From Sphingopyxis sp. USTB-05 (GTDB lineage Bacteria; Pseudomonadota; Alphaproteobacteria; Sphingomonadales; Sphingomonadaceae): a stretch of 64,000 nt of DNA. The position numbers and the translations under genes were made by a program. The stretch covers positions 2,294,001-2,358,000 of the forward strand of contig NZ_CP084712.1 of assembly GCF_023822045.1 (NCBI RefSeq). Direction: 5' to 3'. The notes under the pieces were generated by a model. The model had not been told where the DNA came from. It made no database searches and saw only the letters and a program-made list of their open reading frames with translations. Of this stretch, positions 44,769 to 52,097 are shown one piece after another (position 1 is the first letter of the stretch; each line of letters begins with the position of its first letter).

Positions 44769-45307
44769 GGACGGGCCTCGCCGCGGCGGAGCCACGCGGC
44801 ATGGCGTTCGGCTGAGTAGGAGCGGAACGGCAGTGCGGCTGCGAGCCGCTGCCCGATATGGCGCCAGTGATCGGGCGACACGTCGCACGCATCGACGCCC
44901 GCGGCCTCGATCATGTCGATCTCTCGGCACACCGCTCGGATGGGTTCGAGGTCGGAAAGGCTGAGAAGAATTTCCCCTCCGGGTTGAACACCGGGTTGGA
45001 TCGCGTAGGGCGCACCGGCTGCGACCGCCCTGATGATGGCAAGGCTCGAGAACAGGCATCCGAAATCGTTCACGGTGCAACCGATCAGCCCGAAGGTCGC
45101 GCCCGGACGGAAAGACGCGATGCGCTTGTGCGGTCCGCCGGACCGCTCGGCGGCAACCCGCCCGAAGCGCAGCTGCTGTTCGAGCCGGCCCTCGATCCAG
45201 GTCATCTCGACGTCGGTCAGGCCGCTTGCCGGCAACACGACGCCGACAGGCGGAGGGGCGGCCGGCGGCTTGGGCGACGGCAAAGCCGATGCCATTCGCG
45301 GGCGCAT
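44765..45307 (-). CDS. DUF2840 family protein
   Basis: A 180-aa protein of the DUF2840 family found next to traF in Tn4371-like and related elements. Recognisable parts are LTDVEMTWIEGRLEQQLRFG, GATFGLIGCTVNDFGCLFSS and HWRHIGQRLAAALPFRSYSA. The role is unknown. Its start codon at 45307 shares a base with the stop of the upstream AlpA-like gene (TGATG), so the genes are coupled. In related elements repA and parA often lie just upstream of DUF2840; here they are missing. Confidence 0.85.
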   Translation of the reverse strand: MRPRMASALPSPKPPAAPPPVGVVLPASGLTDVEMTWIEGRLEQQLRFGRVAAERSGGPHKRIASFRPGATFGLIGCTVNDFGCLFSSLAIIRAVAAGAPYAIQPGVQPGGEILLSLSDLEPIRAVCREIDMIEAAGVDACDVSPDHWRHIGQRLAAALPFRSYSAERHAAWLRRGEARP

Positions 45308-45558
45308 CAGCGGCGACCCGGGCGCAGCGGCGAGATGTCGCCGACGCCGGGATCCGACGTCGATGTCTTGCGTCCGATCGCCGCCCAGGCGTCGAGGTCG
45401 GCGATCGCATAGACAACGCGTCCTCCAAGCTTGTGATAGCGCGGTCCGGTCCCGTAGCAGCGATGCTTCTCGAGCGTCGCCGCCGACAGGCTCAAGTGGA
45501 CGGCTGCTTCCGGCGTCCGGAGATAGCGGGCGACGACGGGCGTGGGACGATCGGACAA
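45307..45558 (-). CDS. AlpA-like helix-turn-helix protein (copy 2)
   Basis: An 83-aa MerR-fold/excisionase-like protein: RYLRTPEAAVHLSLSAATLE is the helix-turn-helix, and GPRYHKLGGRVVYAIADLDA the wing. It heads the operon with DUF2840, traF, DUF736, transglycosylase and possibly relaxase, so it may regulate that operon. It differs clearly from the AlpA gene at 26708 apart from the shared fold and a chance similarity of the first residues (MSDRP). Confidence 0.85.
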   Translation of the reverse strand: MSDRPTPVVARYLRTPEAAVHLSLSAATLEKHRCYGTGPRYHKLGGRVVYAIADLDAWAAIGRKTSTSDPGVGDISPLRPGRR

Positions 45559-45675
45559 TGGGGCCTCCTGCCAAGGACCGGAACCGGGATCAGGGTTCAG
45601 GAACGAGGAGGCGTTCTTGGAAAATCATACGAAGGATTCGGAACGGACAAAGCGAAGGGCGTCGGAATGTCCCGA

Positions 45676-46456
45676 TCAGGCCGCGCCGAGCAGAGCGTTG
45701 AACCCGCCGTCCCGCATGGCAACGGCGGCGCGCTGCCAGCGCGCGATGCGGCGGCGTTCGCTCGACGCGTCCCACTCGGCCGCGGAATAGTGGCGCGCCT
45801 CGGCGAGCAGCAGCGCCGCTGCCATGTCGCGGGCCGATGCGCCCTCGGCTATGGCGTCGAGAAGGCGAAGCCATTGCACCAGGCGCCAGTGCTCGGTCGC
45901 GCCCGGGACACTGTCCGGCGCGGGACGAGCGCCACCCGTATCGAGAAGTTCACGGTGCAGCGCCATGATCAGCGAGGCACGGAGGCCGGCCTGCCCATCG
46001 GCGGGTGTGAGATACGCCAGCCGCTCGTTCGCGCGGCAGCGCCGGATCAGCAGACGATAGCGCCGTCCCCCGGCGAGCAGGACGACATGCCAGTCGCGGT
46101 ACGAAAGCAACTCGGCGGCAATCTCGGGTCCGTCGACGATCTGGGCGAGGCGCAGCGCGGCAAAGCCCTTGGGCGCCGGGCGCGCGATCGTGACGAAGGC
46201 GCAGGTCTGCGGCCGCCACAGGGCGGGTGCGGCCGCGGCCGGAAGATCAGGATCGAAGGCGAAAGACCAACCCCCAGCGGCTGGCGAGCCGCCGAAAGAG
46301 CCGCGGGCGGTCGGCGCCCGGCGCCGCCGCGGCGGCGGCATAGCCGCTGCGATAGGCGGGGCTTCGGCGCAGGAATTCCTGCGCGAAGTCCGCGCGATCA
46401 TATCGCTCGAATATTTTCGGAAAATATGGCGACTGCCATCCGACTGCCTGATCCAT
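45676..46456 (-). pseudogene. DUF6499-DUF2285 protein gene split by a frameshift
   Basis: Two overlapping frames make up one usual protein. The first, from the ATG at 46456, encodes the DUF6499 part (MDQAVGWQSPYFPKIFERYD, DFAQEFLRRSPAYRSGY) and stops at 46247. The second encodes the DUF2285 part (DLPAAAAPALWRPQTCAFVT, HVVLLAGGRRYRLLIRRCRA, YSAAEWDASSERRRIARWQR) to the stop at 45676. Joining SRWGLVF of the first with AFDPDLP of the second restores a continuous sequence if one base is removed from the TTT run at about 46262-46264. A single-base insertion, a sequencing error or programmed slippage could explain this. Members are suspected regulators on conjugative elements. Confidence 0.75.
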
Positions 46457-46605
46457 TCGCACCTCCGACCCGTTTGAGGAGAATAAACCGCCGCTTTCAG
46501 CCAATATTGCCCCGCCCATGGCGGCGTGGTTACCGGCGCATACATCATGGACTTAGCGCAAAAATATCCGAGCTACGCACGCTAAAGCCCTCAAATTGGA
46601 TATAA

Positions 46606-46631
46606 CATCGCCCGGCCGAGACCGGGCGATG
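46606..46631 (-). terminator. Strong hairpin downstream of DUF736 copy 2
   Basis: CATCGCCCGG and CCGGGCGATG form a 10-bp perfect stem with a 6-base loop (46606-46631), starting 10 bp after the DUF736 stop. No U-run follows, so it may act as a transcript 3'-end stabiliser rather than a textbook intrinsic terminator. Confidence 0.55.
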
Positions 46632-46640
46632 GGCGCCGCA

Positions 46641-46958
46641 TCAATTGTCGTTGCGGCGATTCTGACGGCTCCAGACCAGGTCATATTCGCCCTCGTCGCC
46701 AGCGAAGAGCTGCGCGAAGATCGGGGCGATGAAGCTCGGGTCGTCGAGTTTGACCGAAAGATAGGGACGCTTGTCCTGGCTCGTCTTCGACCAGGCTGCG
46801 CCGACCTCGGCATCGCCGACGAATACGCGGTGGCTCGGGGCGTTGCCGCTGTGGTTCTGCTCGGGGGTGATACGGACCGCTTGGGCCTGCACCGAAAGGG
46901 TGACGATCTCGCCCTGATATTCACCCGAGACGAGTTTGAAGCTGCCGATCTTGCTCAT
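46641..46958 (-). CDS. DUF736 family protein (copy 2)
   Basis: About 105 aa from the ATG at 46958 (AAAGGA upstream): MSKIGSFKLVSGEYQGEIVT, VGAAWSKTSQDKRPYLSVKL and GDEGEYDLVWSRQ are typical DUF736 stretches. It is a stand-alone transcription unit, bounded by a hairpin leader upstream (46983-47000) and a strong stem-loop downstream (46606-46631). Function unknown; the family marks alphaproteobacterial conjugative elements. Confidence 0.9.
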   Translation of the reverse strand: MSKIGSFKLVSGEYQGEIVTLSVQAQAVRITPEQNHSGNAPSHRVFVGDAEVGAAWSKTSQDKRPYLSVKLDDPSFIAPIFAQLFAGDEGEYDLVWSRQNRRNDN

Positions 46959-46982
46959 GACGATGTCCTTTGCTGCATGTCG

Positions 46983-47000
46983 GGCCGCACCAGCGCGGCC
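46983..47000 (-). promoter_or_regulatory. Leader hairpin before DUF736 copy 2
   Basis: GGCCGC-ACCAGC-GCGGCC forms a 6-bp stem. In the RNA the loop reads GCUGGU. It ends 24 nt before the start codon. Similar stem-loops with UGGU in the loop precede the genes at 47998 (18 nt) and 49339 (20 nt). Confidence 0.45.
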
Positions 47001-47239
47001 TCGATGCGCATCGACAGCCGGCACGGGAGCGCGCCGCAGCCGCCAGGCCCGGAGCGAAGCGGAGGACGGCGGGCCGAGGCTTTCTTGGCTCGCGAGGAAC
47101 GGCGGAACGCCGGGGGAAGAAAGTCGCAGGCCCGCGGTTGCGGCCAGCGATCCAGCGTCAGCGGCTTGCCGGCAGATGGCGCAGATCGGAGGCCGGGCTG
47201 GTGCGAGATGCTGCGAGGCTTCGACGCGAGATCAGTCTT

Positions 47240-47707
47240 TCAACCGACCCGGTTGAGGAAGGAGTTCGGGCTCAAGCTGTGCCGAGCGCTCCGTCGCACG
47301 GGGGGATTCCTCTCGGCTGTCCCGAGCCCCCGCCAGGCTGCAACGGCCGCCGCGAGAGCGCCTGCAATTCCGAGCGCCTCAAGCGTATATCCTCCGCCGA
47401 TCGCGAGCCCGGCCAGCCCCTTCGCGGCCTGATAACCGGCAAAACCGGCGGGGCCGGAAAATGCCGCCGCGACGATCGCGCGATAAAAGGGCGGCAGGAC
47501 AGCGCAAAGTGCCCGTCCGGCAACGAGGATGAGAACTCCGACCAGCAATCCTGCCGCGATCGATGCCGGATAGCCGAAGTCGCGGCCGATGAGGTAAATC
47601 GAGATGCCGACGCCGGCGTAAAGCGGAAGCGCCACCGCAGCCAGGCGAAACATCAGCACGGCGATATAGATGGCGGCCGCGGCGCCGAGGATGATGATGA
47701 AGGTCAC
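47240..47707 (-). CDS. Small polytopic membrane protein of the element
   Basis: About 155 aa from a GTG at 47707, chosen because AGGAGG lies 6 bases upstream; the longer frame to 47809 lacks a ribosome site. At least three hydrophobic segments are visible (FIIILGAAAAIYIAVLMFRL, SIAAGLLVGVLILVAGRALC, LGIAGALAAAVAAW). I recognise no family. It lies between two hairpin-leader genes of the element. It may be an accessory inner-membrane protein; function unknown. Confidence 0.65.
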   Translation of the reverse strand: MTFIIILGAAAAIYIAVLMFRLAAVALPLYAGVGISIYLIGRDFGYPASIAAGLLVGVLILVAGRALCAVLPPFYRAIVAAAFSGPAGFAGYQAAKGLAGLAIGGGYTLEALGIAGALAAAVAAWRGLGTAERNPPVRRSARHSLSPNSFLNRVG

Positions 47708-47833
47708 GGGCGTCCTCCTGTCGGACGCGCTCTCCACCACCACCGCAGCGCAATCTGCCTCGCGGGCATAGCGAAATCGCCCCGAAGGTGAAACCGGAAC
47801 CGGGTCCACCCTGGAGCGAAATCCCGCGCGATA

Positions 47834-47998
47834 TCAGCGGTTGAACGGGTCATATTCGCAGACGATGCAAGCGGGGTCGCCGTCGAACTCGTCGAGCGGC
47901 ATGACCGAATATCCAGCCGATGTTTCAACGAGGACGATGATCGTCATCATCGTGCGGGCGAGATTCCAGCCAAGCGATTGGGCGGTTGAAAGCGGCAT
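47834..47998 (-). CDS. 54-aa hypothetical protein with hairpin leader
   Basis: A small gene starting at the ATG at 47998 with CAGGAG 7 bases upstream. The product has one hydrophobic stretch (MMTIIVLVETSAGYSV) and an acidic C-terminus with two cysteines (DGDPACIVCEYD), a CxxC that could bind metal. No family recognised. The good ribosome site and a hairpin leader shared with two DUF736 genes support it as real. Confidence 0.6.
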   Translation of the reverse strand: MPLSTAQSLGWNLARTMMTIIVLVETSAGYSVMPLDEFDGDPACIVCEYDPFNR

Positions 47999-48016
47999 AT
48001 CGAGGCTCCTGTCGGG

Positions 48017-48035
48017 GAGCGGGACCATCCCGCTC
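48017..48035 (-). promoter_or_regulatory. Leader hairpin before the 54-aa gene
   Basis: GAGCGGGACCATCCCGCTC has 7-bp arms and an ACCAT loop (AUGGU in the RNA), ending 18 nt before the ATG at 47998. It is the closest match to the hairpin before DUF736 copy 3 at 49360-49374. Confidence 0.5.
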
Positions 48036-48250
48036 GACAGTCGCCCCGCCGGACGGGGACAGGCCGCAATCACCGCAGCGAAGCGAAGGCCCAAGCGCAG
48101 CGCCGGGACCCCTTGCGGGTTGATTGAAGGAGGCCGGTCCTCGGCCCAGGGATCAGCGGCTATTCGAGAGCGGGTGGGGCCGCTTCCGGGCCGGAGACAT
48201 GGCGCTGATCGAGCGTCGGTTTGCAGGATTACGCGTCGATGACGGAAATC

Positions 48251-48670
48251 TCATCTGCTCCAGGGATCGACGATCTCGATACCGCAATGTTCGAAATCCC
48301 GGCTGTTTCGCGTCGCCAGAATAGCTCCCCGCGAACGGGCGATCGCGGCGATCTGGGCGTCAAACTGGCTTATCGGGCGCCCCATGCCACGGCGTGCCGC
48401 TGCGATTTCGGCAAATGCCGTCGCTGCGTCGCCGTCGAATGCCAGGAGGCGACCGGAAAAATCCTCGGAGAACGTCAAGAGTGCGGCGGCTGCCAGTTCG
48501 TCGCGCCGCCGACCTTTGTCAAGAATTGCGATACCGTAGAGAATTTCCGCCTGGGTGACCGTCGTCACGAAGAGCGACGAAGCAGCTTGCCGCCCGATCC
48601 AGTCGAGAACCCGCGGCTCAGGCGCGGCCCGCAAGACTTCGGATAATATATTGGTGTCGAGGAGGATCAT
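48251..48670 (-). CDS. PIN-domain toxin ribonuclease (VapC/FitB-like)
   Basis: A 139-aa PIN-domain protein with the acidic residues in place: Asp5 in MILLDTNILSE, Glu42 in TQAEILYGIA, Asp104 in QFDAQIAAIA and the TRNSRDF end. FitB/VapC toxins are Mg-dependent RNases. It is encoded directly after, and overlapping by 4 bp, a FitA-like antitoxin gene. The pair would stabilise the element. Confidence 0.92.
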   Translation of the reverse strand: MILLDTNILSEVLRAAPEPRVLDWIGRQAASSLFVTTVTQAEILYGIAILDKGRRRDELAAAALLTFSEDFSGRLLAFDGDAATAFAEIAAARRGMGRPISQFDAQIAAIARSRGAILATRNSRDFEHCGIEIVDPWSR

Positions 48671-48912
48671 GAGAGATCGATGGGCTCGCGCGTGTCCTCG
48701 CGTGGCGCAATGTCGAGTTCGATGCCGCCGAGCGGCGCGAAGCGCGCGCGAATGGCCGCCGCGAGATTGCCCATCGGCGCATCGTCGGTAGAAAGCGCCG
48801 AGCGGAGGATGTCGCGCACCTCTTCTTCCATCGAACGGCCATGCGCTGCCGCCTGCAGCCGCAGCCGGCGCTTCAGCGCGTCGTCGATGCCCCTGATCGT
48901 CATGCTGCCCAT
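48667..48912 (-). CDS. FitA/VapB-like ribbon-helix-helix antitoxin
   Basis: An 81-aa antitoxin. SMTIRGIDDALKRRLRLQAA is the ribbon-helix-helix, HGRSMEEEVRDILRSAL the second helix region, and the C-terminal tail the likely toxin-binding part. ATG at 48912 with AGGAG upstream; an in-frame ATG at 48903 is an alternative. It neutralises the PIN-domain protein of the next gene and probably represses its own operon through the repeats at 48941-48972. Confidence 0.9.
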   Translation of the reverse strand: MGSMTIRGIDDALKRRLRLQAAAHGRSMEEEVRDILRSALSTDDAPMGNLAAAIRARFAPLGGIELDIAPREDTREPIDLS

Positions 48913-48940
48913 GTCGCGTCTCCTTGAGCGTAGATATTAG

Positions 48941-48972
48941 TCATTGACTGCAAAACAATCAATGACTGCAAA
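48941..48972. promoter_or_regulatory. Candidate antitoxin operator: direct and inverted repeat
   Basis: TCATTGACTGCAAA (48941-48954) recurs as TCAATGACTGCAAA (48959-48972). The TCATTGA/TCAATGA parts also form an inverted repeat. It starts 29 bp upstream of the antitoxin ATG in an AT-rich patch, as expected for FitAB/VapBC self-repression. Confidence 0.6.
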
Positions 48973-48978
48973 GGAAAG

Positions 48979-49006
48979 TGCGGCCCCGCTCGAAGGCGGA
49001 GCCGCA
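48979..49006 (-). terminator. Intrinsic terminator after DUF736 copy 3
   Basis: In the minus-strand transcript an 11-bp stem (TGCGGCTCCGC pairing with GCGGGGCCGCA, one G-U pair) with a 6-base loop begins 6 bp after the DUF736 stop and is followed by CTTTCCTTT. Confidence 0.7.
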
Positions 49007-49012
49007 ATGCTG

Positions 49013-49339
49013 TCAGTTGCCGGGGGCGTTCCAGATCAGCACCTTCTTCGAGGGATCGTCGCCCGGCGCGTTCGCGACATTGCAGAAGATCTCGCCGAGT
49101 TCGGGGGCCGACAGCGACACCGAGATATATTCGGCGCCGGTCGAGCGCGCGGTTTTCGTCCAGCCGCCGCCGAGTTCGAAGCCGTTCCGGCGGCTGACCA
49201 CGCGGAAGTCGGGCTCGCTTTCCTTCATCTTGCGGCCGTTCGGAACGATCGCGATCGGCACGGTGACCATCAAGGTCGCGAGCGTGCCCTCGTAGCTTCC
49301 GTCGTCCTTGAGGGTCAGATTTCCAATGGTGGTACCCAT
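49013..49339 (-). CDS. DUF736 family protein (copy 3)
   Basis: About 108 aa from the ATG at 49339 (AAAGGAG upstream): MGTTIGNLTLKDDGSYEGTL, ELGGGWTKTARSTGAEYISV and the sequence LIWNAPGN at the end. It is the most diverged of the three DUF736 copies here. A stand-alone unit with hairpins upstream (49360-49374, 49429-49445) and a terminator at 48979-49006. Function unknown. Confidence 0.88.
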   Translation of the reverse strand: MGTTIGNLTLKDDGSYEGTLATLMVTVPIAIVPNGRKMKESEPDFRVVSRRNGFELGGGWTKTARSTGAEYISVSLSAPELGEIFCNVANAPGDDPSKKVLIWNAPGN

Positions 49340-49359
49340 GTTCAGTCTCCTTTGATGCT

Positions 49360-49374
49360 CGGGGACCATCCCCG
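49360..49374 (-). promoter_or_regulatory. Leader hairpin before DUF736 copy 3
   Basis: CGGGGACCATCCCCG has 5-bp arms and an ACCAT loop (AUGGU in RNA), 20 nt before the ATG at 49339. A second perfect hairpin, AACCCCCGCAGGGGGTT at 49429-49445, lies further upstream in the same leader and has a weaker counterpart near 48100 upstream of the 54-aa gene. Confidence 0.5.
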
Positions 49375-49757
49375 ATGGCGCCAGAAGGAGGGGCCGTGAG
49401 CCGCCGTCACCGAGCGCATGCGAGGGCGAACCCCCGCAGGGGGTTGACGGCATTAGGCGAGCCGAGCCCCGCAATCAGGCAGCCAATGCGGGAAAGGTCC
49501 CATGCAACGGGAGACAATGGGCCTCAGCGGAATCATGACTCCGGACGCGAAAGCCAGGCTCGCGGCCGTCGCGATTGCCCCGCTCCGCGCTCCGTTGCCG
49601 CATCCCGGCGCAAGGGCCCGAACCTTCAGTATGCCCCGCCGCCGGCTCGTACCTCCCTCCGGCCGGCGGCGCCCCCGGCACCCTCGCTTTCCGGTCTTTC
49701 ATCCACAGCGATGACACCGCTTCGCCGCAGCGCGCCTTGACGAACAGCGGGCAATGA

Positions 49758-49772
49758 GAACAAAGAAGGAAC
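49758..49772. promoter_or_regulatory. SOS (LexA) box upstream of imuA
   Basis: GAACAAAGAAGGAAC is GAAC-N7-GAAC, the reverse complement of the alphaproteobacterial LexA site GTTC-N7-GTTC. It ends 31 bp before the imuA ATG. imuA-imuB-dnaE2 cassettes are classic SOS-regulated genes, so this match is very likely functional. Confidence 0.85.
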
Positions 49773-49803
49773 ATAAGACCAGCTTACCGAGTTATCCGCA
49801 CCT

Positions 49804-50535
49804 ATGCGCCAGTCCGTCGTTCTTGAAGATATTCGCGCCAAAATTGCGCAAATCGAAGGCGTTGGCGCGCGTCATGACGTCATTCCGTTCGGGATCGATG
49901 ATCTCGACTCGCGAATCCCGGCGCGCGGAATCGCGACGGGCGCGCTCCACGAGCTCGCCGGCAGCCCCGAACTGGCCGACGATGCGAGCGCCACGATCTT
50001 CCTCGCCGGCATCCTCGCGCGGAGCGACGGCCCGGTTTTCTGGTGCCTGCGCTGGCGCGATCTCTTCGCCCCCGCGCTTCATCTAGCCGGACTGCATCCC
50101 GACCGGCTCATTCATGTCGAAGCGGGCAGCGACACCAACGTCCTCCTCGCGATGGAGGAGTGCCTCCGCCATCCGGGGCTCGCCGGGGTCGTCGGCGAGG
50201 TCAAGAAGTACAGCACCACCGCGTCGAAGCGGCTGCAGCTCGCCGCCGAAGCCTCGGGCGTCCCCGCCTTCATCTTCCGCCGGGCCTGCAAGGCCGGCGA
50301 GCCTGCCGAAGGCAGCGCCGCTTTGACCCGCTGGCGCATCACCGCGAGTCCGACCGAGGATCTCGGCATCCCCGCGATCGGACGCGCGCGCTGGCGCGTC
50401 GCGCTCGAGCGCGCGCGCGGGGGCAATCCCTACAACTGGATCGTGGAGGGCTGCGATGCGACGGGTCGTATCGCTCTTCCTGCCGCACTGGTCGACCGAC
50501 CGGCTGCGCAGGAAGATGCGCAAGCCGCAGCCTGA
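49804..50535 (+). CDS. imuA: ImuA, accessory protein of the mutagenesis cassette
   Basis: A 243-aa RecA/SulA-related protein. PARGIATGALHELAGSPELA and GPVFWCLRWRDLFAPALHLA fit the ImuA fold, and no intact Walker A is visible, as usual for ImuA. It works with ImuB and DnaE2 in translesion synthesis and damage-induced mutagenesis. It is the first gene after an SOS box at 49758. Its last 80 bp overlap the start of imuB in another frame, so the two are probably coupled. Confidence 0.92.
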   Translation: MRQSVVLEDIRAKIAQIEGVGARHDVIPFGIDDLDSRIPARGIATGALHELAGSPELADDASATIFLAGILARSDGPVFWCLRWRDLFAPALHLAGLHPDRLIHVEAGSDTNVLLAMEECLRHPGLAGVVGEVKKYSTTASKRLQLAAEASGVPAFIFRRACKAGEPAEGSAALTRWRITASPTEDLGIPAIGRARWRVALERARGGNPYNWIVEGCDATGRIALPAALVDRPAAQEDAQAAA

Positions 50536-52003
50536 CGGCAGCGCCCCGCCCCGCCCGCTCGTTACCGCGATTCCCGACCATGGCCGGCGTATCGTCGCGG
50601 CGACGTGCCGCGAGGCGCAAATGCTTGGCATCCAGACAGGCATGACGATCACGAAAGCGCGGGCTTTCGCGCCCGAGCTGGATGTCGTCGACGCCGAGCC
50701 CGAGGCTGATCTCGACGGGTTGCGTCGCCTCGCCCTCTGGGCAGGTGCACGCTATTCGCCGGTTGTCGCGCCTGATCCGCCCGACGGGCTCTGGCTCGAC
50801 ATCACGGGCTGCGCGGCCATCTTCAGCAGCGAGCGAGCCTTGCTCAAGGATCTTCACCGCCGCGTCGCGGCCTTCGGTCTCAGCCTGCAAATTGCGGTCG
50901 CGGACACGGCCGGCTGCGCGCATGCGGCCGCCCGCCATGTCCCCGCCGGGCGGCCTGTCACGGTTGAACCCGGAGCGCACCGTAAGGCGATCGCGCTCCT
51001 ACCCGTCTCAGCGCTCCGCCTGCCGTCCGCCGATGTCGAAGGCCTTCGCAAATTGGGCTTCGAGCGGATCGAGCAGCTGATCGGGAGCCCACGCGGTCCG
51101 CTCGCGAAACGGTTCGGGCGCGAACTGCATCGCCGGCTCGACCAGGCACTCGGCACGCTGCCGGAGCCGATCGAACCGCTCTTCCCCGAAGAGCTGCCGC
51201 AGGCGAGGCGCGGCTTCATGGAGCCGCTCGCGACGGCGGACGCCTTGGCGCAGGTGATCGGCGACCTTGCGCACGATATCGCGGGCCAGCTCAACCGCGC
51301 GGGAACGGGCGCGCGGCGCCTCGACTGCTATTTCCACCGCGTCGACGGGCAGACGCAGGCCATCCGTGTCGGAACCGCCTCGCCCTCGCGCGATCCCCGG
51401 CATCTTGCGAAGCTGCTCGCCGCGCGGATCGAGAGCATCGATCCCGGTCTCGGGATCGAGGCGATGACCCTCGTCGCCGCGCTCGCCGAGCGGCAGCCAG
51501 GGAGCCAGGCCGACGCGCTCGAAAATATCGGACGGCGCGGACCCGATCTTCCCGCGCTGGTCGACACGCTCGCCAATCGCTTCGGGCAGCGCGCGCTCCA
51601 GCGCGCGGCGCCGCGACCGAGCGCGATGCCCGAGCGCTCGGTTGCTGCCCTCCCCGCGCTCGCGCCCGAGACAGGCGAGAGCTGGAGCGACTGGCCGCGG
51701 CCGTCGCGCATGCTAGCGCGGCCCGAACCAGTCGATGTCGTCGCCTTGCTCCCCGACGATGCGCCGCGCCTCTTCATCTGGCGCCGTAAACGCTACCGGG
51801 TCACCCAAGGCGATGGACCCGAGCGGCTCCAAGGCGAATGGTGGCGCGAGGGCGGGATCGAAGGCGAAACCCACCTCACCGTCCGCGACTATTATCAGGT
51901 CGAGACCGAGACGGGCGGCCGTTACTGGCTCTTCCGCCTCGGCGACGGGGTCAATCCCGCAACCGGTTCGATGCGCTGGTTTATTCACGGAGCATTCGCT
52001 TGA
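50456..52003 (+). CDS. imuB: ImuB, Y-family polymerase-like protein
   Basis: A 515-aa Y-family homologue. The N-terminus MRRVVSLFLPHWSTDRLRRK lacks the catalytic acidic residues of DinB. LWLDITGCAAIFSSERAL and VADTAGCAHAAARHV fit the palm/fingers, and LPSADVEGLRKLGFERIEQL the thumb helix-hairpin-helix. A little-finger domain and the ImuB C-terminal tail (GEWWREGGIEGETHLTVRDY) follow. ImuB scaffolds DnaE2 and the beta clamp without polymerase activity of its own. It overlaps imuA by 80 bp, and its stop lies in a 33-bp tandem repeat. Confidence 0.93.
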   Translation: MRRVVSLFLPHWSTDRLRRKMRKPQPDGSAPPRPLVTAIPDHGRRIVAATCREAQMLGIQTGMTITKARAFAPELDVVDAEPEADLDGLRRLALWAGARYSPVVAPDPPDGLWLDITGCAAIFSSERALLKDLHRRVAAFGLSLQIAVADTAGCAHAAARHVPAGRPVTVEPGAHRKAIALLPVSALRLPSADVEGLRKLGFERIEQLIGSPRGPLAKRFGRELHRRLDQALGTLPEPIEPLFPEELPQARRGFMEPLATADALAQVIGDLAHDIAGQLNRAGTGARRLDCYFHRVDGQTQAIRVGTASPSRDPRHLAKLLAARIESIDPGLGIEAMTLVAALAERQPGSQADALENIGRRGPDLPALVDTLANRFGQRALQRAAPRPSAMPERSVAALPALAPETGESWSDWPRPSRMLARPEPVDVVALLPDDAPRLFIWRRKRYRVTQGDGPERLQGEWWREGGIEGETHLTVRDYYQVETETGGRYWLFRLGDGVNPATGSMRWFIHGAFA

Positions 52004-52057
52004 GAATGCGACCGGTAGCGAACCGCATTCGCTTGAGACTGCCACCGGTGTTTAACT
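51992..52057. repeat. Two 33-bp tandem repeats at the imuB-dnaE2 junction
   Basis: Two direct copies begin GCATTCGCTTGAGA at 51992 and 52025, with a third degenerate unit (GCATTTGCGTGATG) at 52058. Copy 1 contains the imuB stop codon TGA; the third unit runs into the region of the dnaE2 start. Cores ACCGGT are also shared by the first two. Confidence 0.75.
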
Positions 52058-52097
52058 GCATTTGCGTGATGCGGCCATCAAGCAGCGTTGCTTTCGC

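Noticed and set aside
49475..49774. 99-codon minus-strand open frame between DUF736 copy 3 and imuA
   Set aside because: No family resemblance; it would cover the SOS box and the upstream leader region.
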